Shown here: piece by piece, positions 41,701-52,000 of the stretch
Position numbering within the stretch: position 1 is the stretch's first letter
Layout of the letters: each line of letters opens with the position of its first letter
Assembly (NCBI GenBank): GCA_023374025.1
Contig: SIJG01000011.1
Span: 189,275 to 253,274 of the forward strand
Length of the DNA stretch: 64,000 nucleotides
Direction: 5' to 3'
From: Heterodera schachtii
Taxonomy: Eukaryota > Nematoda > Chromadorea > Rhabditida > Heteroderidae
Program-made: the position numbers and the translations under genes
Notes under the pieces: model-generated
What the model saw: the letters and a program-made list of their open reading frames with translations, nothing else
The model's database searches: none
What the model was told of the DNA's origin: nothing

Positions 41701-43874
41701 AATAATGCAACTAATTTAGTAATTAGTAGAGCTTGACCTAGACCTGAGCCCAGCAGGTCTGGATTTTTCCTGAATCGAGGTCCAGGTGCTGGCCATTTCT
41801 CGGCAACTTGGATTTTTTCTGGGCCTGGATTTTCTGGGATTTTTGTCCAGCAGGAAACCAAGGCCTAGCTTCAATGTAAAAAATGCAACTCCAGGTCCAG
41901 GTTAGGCACAAAAAACAAGGATTCCTGGACAATATTTTAGAATTTGCATTTCGAGTGACCATGTTTTATTAATTTCAAGTTATCAAAAATGATAAAATAA
42001 TTTTAAAATAAAAAAATTGGCACGAAAAATTAAAATGGACATAAATGCCTAAAAATCACGAAAATTACGTGCTTGGGCATTTGACACCACAAAATTCCAA
42101 AAAATACATTAAAAAATTGTGTAAGAAAATTGAAACTAATTTAAAAATTGTTTTTCGTACCCCGTCTCCCCACCCGAATCGAAAATTCAAAAAAAAAAAA
42201 AAAAACGCCACTTAAAACTTTGTTTTCTCCAAATGCACTCTAAGAACCGGATTCTAATTATTGAACTTATTTAACTAAAATTATTTTTAATAAAAAATTT
42301 TCTGAATCGCATAATTTCCAAAGAATTATTCACCCATGCTTCCATGGAACAGCTGCAACTACGGTAAAAGTACAGTACAACACTTTGCTGGGCGCCTGTT
42401 GCTGCCGATGGTGGTGACATCATGTCTCGGCCAAGCGTCCAAAGTCCGACAAAATCCTTCAAAAATGCACCTTCCTGTATATTTTGGATGAAGCTTGTGC
42501 CAAGAGAAGCATCGTCAAATTCTTGTAAAGCATCTCCTCCTGACAAATGAAATTATGGTTAAAAAATGGCCAAAAATTTTGTACAGTTTTCTTCAACATT
42601 ACCGTAGCCAACGAGTTCACTTTGATTGCCAAAAAATGGAATCGAAATTTGTCGACGGTTTGGGCCAAAGTTGTACCTGGAATTTTTTAAAGGGCGCGTC
42701 ATTGTCCTTATTTAAAAGGCTGTCCTTATTTCGAGTCTAGCCTAACCATTTCAAATTAAAAATTGATTTTCCAAGTACGTCCTTGAAAGTTTATTTTTTA
42801 AGTAAGTCCATTATACAATTATATAATATAAAAATTTTTATTTTTAAAGTCCAACTGATCAAATTTAATCAGCAAATCACATATTCTCATCCAAGAATTT
42901 AAATCAAAAAGAAAGTTTTGGCAAAATAAAACTTTTCGTTAAATTTTCTTTTTTAAGTCCTTAAATACTATTATATAACATTAAAAAACTGTCCTTTTTT
43001 TACTCAAAATTAATTTTTCACAATTTTGTTAAAACAAACTTTTCGCTTGAAAATGATAACTCCAACATTATATGCCGAGCTCCACTGATCAGCACAGTGT
43101 ACACATAAACACCATGCCAAATTGGTCCATTTTTCTTGCCATCTTTTTCCCAATTTTGTCCGCACTTTTCATTTGGAATATTTGTTGTATTCTGAAATTT
43201 AATTAAATAAAATTATTTAATTCGATTTTTAAATTAAAAATTATTTTCATACATTTTTGTAGTCGCTGATTTTGTATTGTTTTTTTATGGCAGCCGCCAT
43301 ATTTGGCCAACCTCCGCCACCACCACCGCCAACACGTTCCAATGTCCCAGGGTAGCAGATAAGCAGGCTTAAAAAGAGCATCAATTCGGCAAATTATTAA
43401 AAAAAACGGAAAATTAAAATTTTTTTCGTATTTTCATAATTAATTTAATTTTAATTAATTTTTATTTAATTTTTACCCTTCGTCACATTGTCCAACATCA
43501 ATGGGAAGCTGGAAAGTAAGCCCAAAAGTTTTGTTCCCTTCTTGACCCGTTTGGTTGCATGATGGCAAGCATTGTGCCGATGAATTAAAGTCGACGACAT
43601 TTTTTGGCACTTTGAGCGTGCCGGTCAACAAAATTCTCAAATTTATTGCTTATATTTTTAAAATTTTTTTTTTTAATTTTTATGTTCGAGACCAGAGAAT
43701 TTGAGACCCAAAAATTCATTTCTTGTCATCGGATTTAAAATTAAAACTTGAAAAATCCGCTCTCGAGCGGTAATCACTAATCACTTACGGTTTTGTCTGA
43801 CATTGACTGGCACCAGCAGAATTATAATGAAAAAGCGACAAAAAAACGCAAAATAACAAAAACGAGTTGTGCAT
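29799..43874 (-). CDS. Large secreted protein with four tandem galectin-like domains
   Basis: Signal-peptide exon 43874-43789 (hydrophobic FLLFCVFLSLF). N-terminal region: 43635-43477, 43367-43253, 43191-43061, 42676-42603, 42539-42334, with Cys residues and a G7 run; family unknown. Each following domain uses exons a (phase 0 to 1), b (1 to 0), c (0 to 0), with a short d: D1 a 41693-41495, b 41136-41069, c about 40620-40448, d about 39700-39600 or 38040-37945; D2 35986-35845, 35555-35491, 35336-35169, 35114-35064; D3 34430-34286, 33731-33658, 33200-32988; D4 32078-31841, 31128-31067, 30726-30523; last exon 29873-29799. Galectin-fold signatures: KFEITALDKGFRIVLNG, YEIHIGVFETEYQVKLNG, IPAWAVQYI. 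The sugar-binding HxNPR and WxxE motifs are not seen, so binding is doubtful. It totals about 900 residues. The acceptor of D1 exon c was not found, and two genes instead of one remains possible. Confidence 0.65.
29910..30165. mobile_element. Palindromic element with GTATCATTCGA core (member 2)
   Basis: The core 'aatcttggtatcattcga' (29928-29945) and its inverse (30097-30116) have arms containing 'caaaaaatttcgt' / 'acgaaaattttc' and AAAGTTATAG. It lies in the last intron of the galectin-repeat gene. Confidence 0.75.
30180..30270. repeat. TTAGGC/CCTAGGC-rich simple repeat
   Basis: Short irregular repeats of TAGGCTTAGGCTTG type, six to eight words. TTAGGC is the nematode telomere hexamer, but the copies here are degenerate and interspersed, so this is not a telomere; it may be an interstitial relic. 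Confidence 0.4.
30382..30517. mobile_element. 136-bp TAGAGATCG MITE inserted across a 5' splice site
   Basis: The TIRs are TAGAGATCGG and CCGATCTCTA; the 8-bp TSD CTTACCAC lies at 30374-30381 and 30518-30525. On the gene's minus strand the TSD reads GTG|GTAAG, the exon end plus splice donor of the exon ending at 30523. The exon-proximal copy keeps the donor, and the distal copy sits beyond the element in the intron. Confidence 0.93.
30825..30915. repeat. CCGTGATCACGG palindrome cluster
   Basis: Repeated 'ccgtga(t)cacgg' palindromes (30841-30850 region and 30882-30901) lie around an 'acccggtgatttcagtga' centre. It is a small foldback patch in an intron of the galectin-repeat gene. Confidence 0.55.
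31320..31765. mobile_element. MITE with TIRs made of tandem CCGTCAGTGGACAAT repeats (copy A)
   Basis: The left arm has tandem 'aatccgtcagtgga' units after GGGGTCCGGACAA; the right arm has the inverse units 'gacggattgtccatt', ending TTGTCCGGGAGACG. An AT-rich interior of about 330 bp is shared with copy B (33780-34180), which lies in reverse orientation. Intronic, in the galectin-repeat gene. Confidence 0.88.
32595..32885. mobile_element. Palindromic element with GTATCATTCGA core (member 3)
   Basis: The degenerate core 'gatatcattcgatagccct' (32630-32648) and its inverse (32822-32840) sit in long paired arms including 'ttgaaattttgt' and 'gttaaatttctaaaaaagtt' inverses. Intronic. Confidence 0.7.
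33778..34180. mobile_element. MITE with TIRs made of tandem CCGTCAGTGGACAAT repeats (copy B)
   Basis: It begins CCCGGACAATCCGTC and ends GACGGATTGTCCGGACCCCG; each arm carries three to five tandem 'gacaatccgtcagtg' units. The interior matches copy A in inverse orientation ('atttttgatcattgc', 'aagtaacttgaaatgttaag'). Confidence 0.88.
34740..35035. repeat. Degenerate GTCGG/AAAATTTTCGG repeat
   Basis: Irregular copies of 'ggtcgg..caaattttcgggtcgg' are bounded by CAGGGGTGTTCC at the left and CCATCCCTG at the right. The termini look hAT-like, but I find no TSD. It lies in the intron between D2 and D3 of the galectin-repeat gene. Confidence 0.5.
36142..36440. mobile_element. MULE-like MITE with 9-bp TSD
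   Basis: The TIR is GGTGCTAGGACGAAGTCCGA with inverse CTTCGTCCCAGCACG, and the 9-bp TSD GTTTAGAAG lies at 36133-36141 and 36441-36449. The uninterrupted target is seen in the related palindrome at 18435-18443. The arms continue as CGAATAGGGCAAG inverse copies. The 9-bp TSD points to the Mutator-like superfamily. Confidence 0.9.
36485..37437. mobile_element. About 950-bp foldback palindrome
   Basis: Arms from TAGTATAGTCAACCCCCCG (36494) to its inverse (about 37432) pair almost base for base: GACGAATCGATTGG, the core TTTGGTATCATTCGAAAGCTC (36690-36710 and 37213-37233), and CACTGGGACAACTGAGTC. The centre is a GC-rich hairpin GCGGGGGCCC-TTC-GGGCCCCCGC (about 36970-36993), nested in GTGGGGCGAGAC / GTCTCGCCCCAC. 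Confidence 0.92.
37640..38550. repeat. Intragenic segmental duplication, copy A
   Basis: It shares with 38960-39890 the segments 'gtgtcactcggaataaca', 'caaatattatccaagaa', 'tcgagctcta.tcatttatt', the exon encoding WLVFKLNGQMMLLEEPSL and 'ttttcattttcgtttatttt'. Copy A is interrupted by the palindrome at 38043-38414, immediately beside the duplicated exon. Confidence 0.85.
38043..38414. mobile_element. Palindromic element with GTATCATTCGA core (member 5)
   Basis: The TIR is CGTCAGTTGGGCCC..ACG..TTTGGGCCCCAGC with inverse GGGGCCCAACTGACG. The cores are 'gttatcattcgatagccc' (38120-38138) and 'ctttcgaatgatacca' (38312-38327). A near-repeat 'gattttgta / aattttgta' flanks it, possibly a TSD. It inserted next to the duplicated exon of copy A. 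Confidence 0.85.
38548..38890 (+). mobile_element. Partial copy of the tRNA-like-module element
   Basis: It starts with the TIR segment TCAATTTTGGGCTCCAAGTA, followed by 'gtcttagtggtctgtgag' (A-box-like) and GGTTCAATTCC (B-box-like, 38650-38660). It matches the minus strand of 11062-11706. The right TIR is missing. Confidence 0.7.
38960..39890. repeat. Intragenic segmental duplication, copy B
   Basis: Partner of 37640-38550. It carries a second version of the LNGQMMLLEEPSL exon (39600-39700) and is interrupted by the hAT-type MITE at 39178-39555; copy A supplies the empty site. Confidence 0.85.
39178..39555. mobile_element. hAT-type MITE with 8-bp TSD and an in-window empty site
   Basis: The TIRs are CAAGGGCGTAGGCAG and CTGGCTACGCCCTTG. 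The TSD is ATTTCGAG / ATGTCGAG (39170-39177, 39556-39563; one mismatch). The paralogous empty site CATGTCGAGCTC is at about 37901. Long G and C runs (39193-39202, 39221-39237, 39514-39528) lie just inside the TIRs. The internal CCCGGCGGCGCC..CACCGCCGGACCCCC module is like that in 2302-2823. Confidence 0.93.
39899..39962 (+). pseudogene. Truncated tRNA-like sequence
   Basis: An intact A box TAGCTCAGTCGG and B box GGTTCGAGTCC, a perfect T-stem (GTGGG/CCCAC) and a partly pairing acceptor (CGCCCG / CGGGCG) are present, but only about 15 nt separate the D-arm from the T-arm, so there is no room for a normal anticodon arm. A tRNA pseudogene or unusual small pol III gene. Confidence 0.5.
40005..40409. 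mobile_element. Palindromic element with GTATCATTCGA core (member 6), 9-bp TSD
   Basis: The TSD ATTTTAAAA is at 39996-40004 and 40410-40418. The TIR is GTGGTGGGTCGAAGGACAAA with inverse TTGTCCTTCGACCTAGCACC, closely like the GGTGCTAGGACGAAG end of the 36142-36440 MITE. The cores are 'cttggtatcatacgatagcc' (40123-40142) and its inverse (40296-40318). The whole element is one near-perfect hairpin. Confidence 0.93.
41730..41900. mobile_element. Degenerate CCTGGA-type MITE
   Basis: It starts TAGAGCTTGACC and contains 'tggccatttctcggcaac' and TTTTTGTCCAG, the interior words of the 30382-30517 copy. No TSD. Intronic, beside the exon starting at 41693. Confidence 0.5.
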
Positions 43875-46048
43875 TTGGCGCTGAAAAACAATGAAACGCT
43901 AATTACTCATATCATCATCATAATTTATAGATTTTCGAGGCCGGGAAATCGCCAAAATTGGACAAATTTGCCGGAATTTGGTGGACAAGGTCGGCGCTGG
44001 TGTCCCAGCCCAAAAACTTTGAAATGGTGCCTGAATAAAAGTCGGTCGTCCGCTTTCGTATTAATCTTTTTTCCAAAAAATAGATAATTATAACCAAATC
44101 GGGATAATGAAGATAAAGTACATCTGCTTTTTTTCTATTCAACCCTTCCCTAAACGATTTGGTCAACCATAATATAAAATATAAAACCGATGGAATGATC
44201 CGTCGAAAAAAACAAAAATAATTATTCAAACAAAAAAGGGGAAAACATTTAGTCGAATTGGTGTGACAGAATAAATGGGCAATGAGATAGAATCAGAAAA
44301 ATATTTTATGATGAATCATTATGCAATTTATTCAATTAAAAATATCCATTATTTATTTATAATAAATTAATTTATATAAATGTTTTGTTTTTCATTAAAT
44401 TTTTCAAAATTTATAAAATTAAACTAACTTTTTGTTTACAGAAAATTGTTTCAATAAAGTAAGTGTCTCTTTTGGCAAAATATTTACAATTTATCTCATC
44501 CTAAAAACCACAATTTCTATTTTCGGCATATTTACACGACAAAATGTGCCGATTTCCAAATATTTACACTTTAATCCATCCCAAAAACAACATTTCCAAT
44601 TACGGCATTTTTACATTACAAAAAAAGTGCGGTCATCCCATCTTCTCTATTCATTCATCTTTTGCCATTCCATTCATCAATTTTCGTGTGATGCCCGTCC
44701 TGTCCGCTCGCGCACCACAATTTGTGCCATCGTCGTTTGGCATCACATTCAAAATGGCACCCTCAACTGCTGCTGACATGAATGAATAATAATACATAAG
44801 AATGGCATTAATGCCATCCCCGCCGATGCTCTATAAATAATTAGGGAAGGATTTATGGAGGGGGGCGGGAGCGGAAGACGTACATACGTCGTCAGCTTCT
44901 CATGCGCATTGAGGAGGAGAACGAATATTTTATTTGTCCGTGAACGCGGCGCGGCGTTAATTAGGCGCCAATTTTCCGTCATTTTTTTTTCATTCCGTTC
45001 TAATTTTAGTGTGAAAAACAATTTAAAAGTTCATTTATGTTGTTGCATTTTTTAATTTTTATATGGAAATAATTTTAATGATATGCCAAAAATGTTGAAT
45101 AATTTGAATTACATTTTTGGCATTTTATGTTTAGGGTTTTATTTATTTATTTATTTTTTTATTATTTTCCAAGAAAAATTCAAAAATTCCAAAAATTCGA
45201 TTAAAATGCATGAAACTGTCTCAAATATATTTTTGGCATTTTTAATTAGGATTTATATTAATTATTTTCAATTATAAATTTTTTCTTATTTTCCAATATT
45301 CGAAAATACATTTTTTTCGCAGTATTTAAAATGCATAAAACTATCTCTGTAATAAATTAAATAAGATTTTTAATTTCAAAACATATATTTTAAGTACACA
45401 ACACTGATAACAAAAATGGCGACGAAATATTTAAAAAATTTTTTGTTATAGTAACATGGATTAATTACAGCTAATGGCTTTCGCGAGTCCCCTCCCCTCT
45501 CTCTATGTCACAAACAGCAAATACTATAACATTTTTCCAAATCCCTTTTCATTTTCAACTCTTAAAATCTCTCTGTGACGCAACCGCGTTAAGTCCAATC
45601 TTATACATAGAGCTTAATGAAAGGATGCATTAGTGCCGTCTGCCCATTAAAATTCCATAAAAACATATTTAAAATTGGGCCCTTTTTGTATCCCACCCTT
45701 AGCACTTTAATTTATACAATATTTGAAATTATTTAAAAGATTTAAAACCAAAGAAAATTCATTAATAAATTTAGCTTTTGAATTTTTTTTTTATTTATTT
45801 GAATTATTTTTTTTAGTAAAATTTAGGGAAAAAATATTATTTGTATTCACATTGGGTTATCTCGCCTCATAAAAATGTATCGACAACTTCTGCAACTCAA
45901 CCATGTAATCTAATGCTTAAAACAAGGATTAGGATTTATATTTTATTTCAATTTCAAAATTTAGAATAAACAAAGAATTTTCTAAAATTCCATAATAATT
46001 TAAGAAATGATAAATTAAAATTTTTCAAAAAATTCCATGTTTTTGCAG
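43875..46048. other. Divergent spacer; no gene seen
   Basis: It separates the - strand galectin-repeat gene (start 43874) from the first recognised exon of the + strand gene at 46049, so promoters for both should lie here. Open frames at 44432-44789 lack splice or homology support. The sequence is AT-rich with no clear repeats. The unplaced 5' exons of the + strand gene may be in 44690-46000. Confidence 0.4.
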
Positions 46049-49000
46049 CTCCAAATCTATTGCATTCGTGGCGATTGGTGTGACTACGATTGTGGGAAGT
46101 TCCACCGCCGAAAGCTGAACATTTCAGACAATAATGTTGTGCGTGCCCATGTGGACAAGCTCGAAAAAGCTGCCTTGCAGAACAATGAAAATGGTGGGTG
46201 GTCAAATGTCCATTGTGGCCAAGGGAAGGAAGTGCCATGGCCAAAACTCAAAAATTGGCAAAAAATTTTTAAATAGGGAAGAAATTTTTTACTAAATTTT
46301 TAAAGGAAAAAATCAAATTTATTTAATGTTTATCACCAGTTTTTTCTTCTCTTTTAACTCTGAAAACCGGGCACGAGCCCTAAAAATTCGAAACTTAAGA
46401 CTGATACCACATTGTCTATGGAACCCAAAATTCAAAAAATTTTAAATTTTTACACTTGTGGCTCGGTTTTTTTTTTCTAAAAAATTTTTTAGAAAAGGAG
46501 GAGCAGGCGAGACTCCCGCAAAATGTGTCATTGGAAAATGCGTTACAGTATTTCAAAAATAAAGTCGTGTAGCATTATAATTGTAAAAAGGTGAAAATTG
46601 TATAAGAAGCTCATTCCGAATTTTTCAATTCATTTTTTCAAATGCTTGTAAATTTTATAGAAAATTTGAAATGTTACAAAAACCAATGCAAAAAGGTCTA
46701 CTGTATTTGATTATTTTAAAAATTTTCATATAAAATTGAAAAATTATAAAAGATTATGAAAAAGGCCTACTGTAATTTGTCTATTGTAACTTTTTGTTCC
46801 CATTTCCAATTCAAGCCTAAAATTTCAAATACCATATCAACGTGTGTCGTTTTCAAAAAATTCTGATGCACTGACGCATTTCAACTCAAAACTCAATCAT
46901 TTTCCTATAATGGCAGGAGGGGATTTGTTTATTATAATTAACAGATTTTACAGTCAAAAATGACTAAATTTTGCAGTCTTGAACATATTTAAATAATAAT
47001 AAATAATATGAATTTTGAATCTAATGATTCCGAAAGTTGCCACATGAAATTTTTTTTTAAATTTTTAATTTGATTTATTTGTTCTAAAAATATGTGTGTT
47101 AATAGTTTTTCAAAAAAAAAAAATTCTCCCAATCCTCAAAAATCCGCACAAATCTGAAAAAATCAGTCAGTCACGTACACTTGGGAGCACTTACAAATAA
47201 GATAATTAATTTATTCTCATGTTTTTATTTTATTCAAGAACAAAACACGGCCCCAAATTTGACGTTGCCTTCAGAGTCACCGTTACAGGATGCCAAGTCA
47301 GTGGCTTAAATCATTTATTAATCCCCTGAAAAACAGTAATTTTCCCAAAATAATAATAACATACAGTAAGCCAACGGCTAATGACGCATTTTCTCTGCCA
47401 CTGCCGTCCTCTCCATTTCCAACTTCGCATACGCCAAGTCCAACCGGAAGTTTGGCAAGCAGGCAAAATGGGAAACTGTCAGTGTCCGTGACATTGGATG
47501 ACATAATTGGTGGGAATTTATTTATTATTAATTTAAATGTTTCATAATTGAATTTAAAAATTGAAAAGAACCAACAAAATTCATTTACCTATTTTTAAAA
47601 TAAATTTTTGGTTAAAACGTGTAAATACGATGGGACACGTAAAAATTGTTGGACGCATAAAAACTATGGGACACGGTATTTATACTACGTGTGAAATTTT
47701 AAGACACGTAAAAACGATTGGACGCGTAAAAATTATGGGACACGTAAAAAGCGTAGGGTGCTTAAAATTTTTTATGACGTGTATGAATATGTAAAAAAAA
47801 ATGGGACGCGTAAAATTTTACCGGACGTATAAAATGGGACATCTAAATTTTTTGGGACGTGAAAAATTTATAGACTCGTAAAAACGGCGAGTAAAAACTT
47901 TAAGGGGACGTATAAAATTTGTAGGGAGACGTAAAAACATGAGATGCGTAAATTATGATACGTTAAAAATTTTATGGAATCGTAACACCGCGGGACGTAA
48001 AAACCTTGAAAATTTTATAGACCCGATTTTTATGGACGCGTAAAAACGTGTGAAGAGTAAAAATTTATTGTGACGTATAAATCTTTGGACACGTAAATTT
48101 TATAGGATGGACAAAAATTTTATGGGACATCTAAATTTTTTGAGAGATGAAAAATTTATGGACTCGTAAAAACCGCGAGGCGAGTAAAAACTTTAAGGGG
48201 ACGTATAAAATTTTAACGTGTAAAGATTTATGGGATAATTTGTTTGGTAAGAGTAAAGATTTTTATGTACGCGAAAAAACGTGCGGCAGTAAAATTTTTA
48301 TAGGGGACGTTTAAAAATTTATGGACGCGTAAAAATTTATGTGACGTGTAAAATCATTGGACCCGTAAAAATTGAATCGAATAACTAATTTTTTTTTAGG
48401 GACGTGTAAAAATTTTATTGACACATAAAAACTATGAGACACGTAAAAACTATTGTGGACGCGTAAAAATTAATGTGACGAGTAAGATATTTTGACACGT
48501 GAAAACCGTGGGTCGCGTGAAGACAACAGGACATGTAAAAATCGCGGGTCGCGTAAAAATTATGTGACGTGTAAAAATTTTATGGACACGTGAAAACGGT
48601 GGTCGCGTAAAAACTATGGGACACGGTATTTATATTACGTGTAAATAGTTTATTGACACGTAAAAACTGTGAGACGCGAAAAATTATGGGACACGAAAAA
48701 ACAGTGGACGCGTAAAAATTAATGTGAAGAGTAAAATTTTTTGACACGTAAAAACCGTGGGTCGCGTAAAAATTATATGACGTGTAAAAAGTTTATGGAC
48801 ACGTAATAACCGCGGGTCGAATAAAGACTACAGGACACGTAAAAACCGCGGGTCACGTAAAAACTATGGGACACGGTGTTTATATTACGTTTAAATATTT
48901 TATTGACACGTAAAAACTGTGGGCCGCGTAAAATTAATGTGACGAGTAAAATATTTTGACACGTGAAAACCGTGGGTCGCGTAAAGACAACCGACATGTA

Positions 49001-52000
49001 AAAATCGCGGGTCGCGTAAAAATTATGTGACGTGTAAAAATTTTATGGACGCGTGAAAACGGTAGTCGCGTAAAAACTATGGGACACGGTGTTTATATTA
49101 CATTTAAATCTTTTATTGACACGTAAAAACCGTAGGTCGCGTAAAATTATATGACGTGTAAAAAGTTTATGGACACGTAAAAACCGTGGGTCGCGTAAAA
49201 ATTATATGACGTGTAAAAAGTTTATGGACACGTAATAAGCGCGGGTCGAATAAAGACTCCAGGACACGTAAAAACCGCGGGTCACGTAAAAACTATGGGA
49301 CACGGTGTTTATATTACATTTAAATATTTTATTGACACGTAAAAACTGTGGGACGCGTAAAATTAATGTGACGAGTAAAATATTTTGACACGTGAAAACC
49401 GTGGGTCGCGTAAAGACAACACGACATGTAAAAATCGCGGGTCGCGTAAAAATTATGTGACGTGTAAAAATTTTATGGACGCGTGAAAACGGTAGTCGCG
49501 TAAAAACTATGGGACACGGTGTTTATATTACATTTAAATCTTTTATTGACACGTAAAAAACCGTAGGTCGCGTAAAAATTATATGACGTGTAAAAAGTTT
49601 ATGGACACGTAATAAGCGCGGGTCGAATAAAGACTCCAGGACACGTAAAAACCGCGGGTCACGTAAAAACTATGGGACACGGTGTTTATATTACATTTAA
49701 ATATTTTATTGACACGTAAAAACTGTGGGACGCGTAAAATTAATGTGACGAGTAAAATACTTTGACACGTGAAAACCGTGGGTCGCGTAAAGACAACAGG
49801 ACTTGTAAAAATCGCGGGTCGCGTAAAAATTATGTGACGTGTAAAATTTTATGGACACGTCAAAACGGTAGTCGCGTAAAAACTATGGGACACGGTATTT
49901 ATATTACGTGTAAATAGTTTATGACACGTAAAAACTGTGGGACGCGAAAAATTATGGGACACGTAAAAAACGGACGCGTAAAAATTAATGTGAAGAGTAA
50001 AATTTTTTGACACCGTAAAAACCGTGGGTCGCGTAAAAATTATATGACGTGTAAAAGTTTATGGACACGTAATAACCGCGGGTCGAATAAAGACTACAGG
50101 ACACGTAAAAACCGCGGGTCACGTAAAAACTATGGGACACGGTGTTTATATTACGTTTAAATATTTTATTGACACGTAAAAACTGTGGGACGCGTAAAAT
50201 TACGGGACACGTAAAAAGCGTAGGACGCTTAAAATTTTGTGGGACGTGTATGGATAAAAAAAATTGGGACGTCTAAAAACTTTATGGAGTCGTAACTCTG
50301 TGGGACACGTAAAAATTTTTCGAGACGTGTAACCTATAGACGCGTAAATATTTAGGTGACGTGTAAAAACAATGGAACGTAAAATTTATGTGAAATGTAA
50401 AATTTCAGTACGCGTAAAACATATGGAACGCATAAAAATTTATGGGACGTGTAAATTTTATGTACACGTAAAATAGTGGGACTTAATTTTTTTATAAAAA
50501 TAATATGAAATTTATAAGCACGTAATCATTGTACTTGTAAAAATTTTATAGGACATGCAGAATTGGGGCGTGTAAAATTTTTGGGCGCGTAAAAAATGGA
50601 ACGCGTAAAAATTTATGAGACGTGTAACAACTTATTAGGATATGTAAAATTTTATGGAAGCGTAAAAAAATGGGACGCAGCGTAAAAGTTCTAGGGAACG
50701 CTTATTCAGCATAGATCATATTTTAAAATTTTCTATAAATCTATTTTTTAATCATTTTTCTCAAGCATCCGCTCGTCGAAAAATAAGTGAGGACTACAAG
50801 GAAATTCAACTACCGTCTCCGGTGTTTCTGGATGATCAGGACCAAACGCTGTGGGACAAACGGGCGGCCAAGAAGCGATTGTTGTTCCACCATTCGTCGT
50901 TGGATGTGCCGGCCATGGGAAGCATTGACACGGCACACGACGATTTTGCACACCGATACGAAGACATGGATTCCGAGGCAGAATTGGCCATTCAGGAGGA
51001 GCCGCCTCGTTACATCAATGACGAGGAAGCGGAAGACTTTGAGGAGATGATCAAGTTGGTGGCACGAAAAATGCCGAAAAAAATTGGAATTTCTGCGAGT
51101 TCGAAAATGATTGAAGCTGTTGGCAATATGGCAAACTATTAATTAAAGGGCGAGGGGAAGTCAATTAAATTCTAAATTCTAAATTTGTACAACGATTGAT
51201 ATGTGAGCGATAATTTTGGTTAAATTCCGACCAAAAAAGTTTCACAACTTGGAAATCGGAATTCCAAGGATTTAAAAAGATCAGAAATCCGAACCCATAA
51301 TGAATTCGGACGCCAAAAGGTCGGAAATCGGAATTCCGGCGCTCAAAATTTTTTCACATATTCGAAATTGGAATAGAATTCGGTTCCATCCCTGGTGCAG
51401 CCAGCGTCAACCAATACATAGTCGCCGTCCGGGAAATTTTTAAAAATTGATGTACCGTATTTCCTGTAATATAACCCCCGGGGGTTCTATTTTTCAACCC
51501 CCCCTCAAAAGGGGGGTTGTAATTCAGGTGGGGGGTACTAATTCAGGGGGGGGGGTATATTACAGGAAATATGGTATTTGTGAAAAAGAATTTACGATTC
51601 AAAATAAACCGATTTTTTTTTCTTTTTGAACAAATTGAAAGACAGTGAAAAAATAAAACAATTAAGGGCTTCTCGACCGCCAATTGATGCGTTCAGCAAC
51701 CCAATTCTTCTTCGTGACGCGGACCCATTGACAACGCGCAAAAAGTTGACAAAACGCGGCAGCAGTAAAGGCAGTGCCGCGTCTGGTGGTGGCGGTGGAC
51801 CAACACTGTTGCGCCAACACAGCAAAAGCCGCTTGAAAAAGTTGAGCGAACAGTCGGACTCACGAACACCGTCAGGTGGTGCCACATTTGATAGTGATGA
51901 TGACTGATTGATGAGATGATAAAGCCAAAATTCACACAAAGGACCAGAATGGGCAGGCACACACAAGCAATAAAGGGCACAATAATTAATTAATTGCCTA

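Noticed and set aside
44432..44789. Possible first exon of the + strand gene at 46049
   Set aside because: It ends in a stop with no donor that joins the 46049 exon in frame; left as unassigned spacer.
47620..50710. CRISPR array
   Set aside because: Monomers are contiguous and variable without unique spacers, in a spliced eukaryotic intron; this is a satellite.
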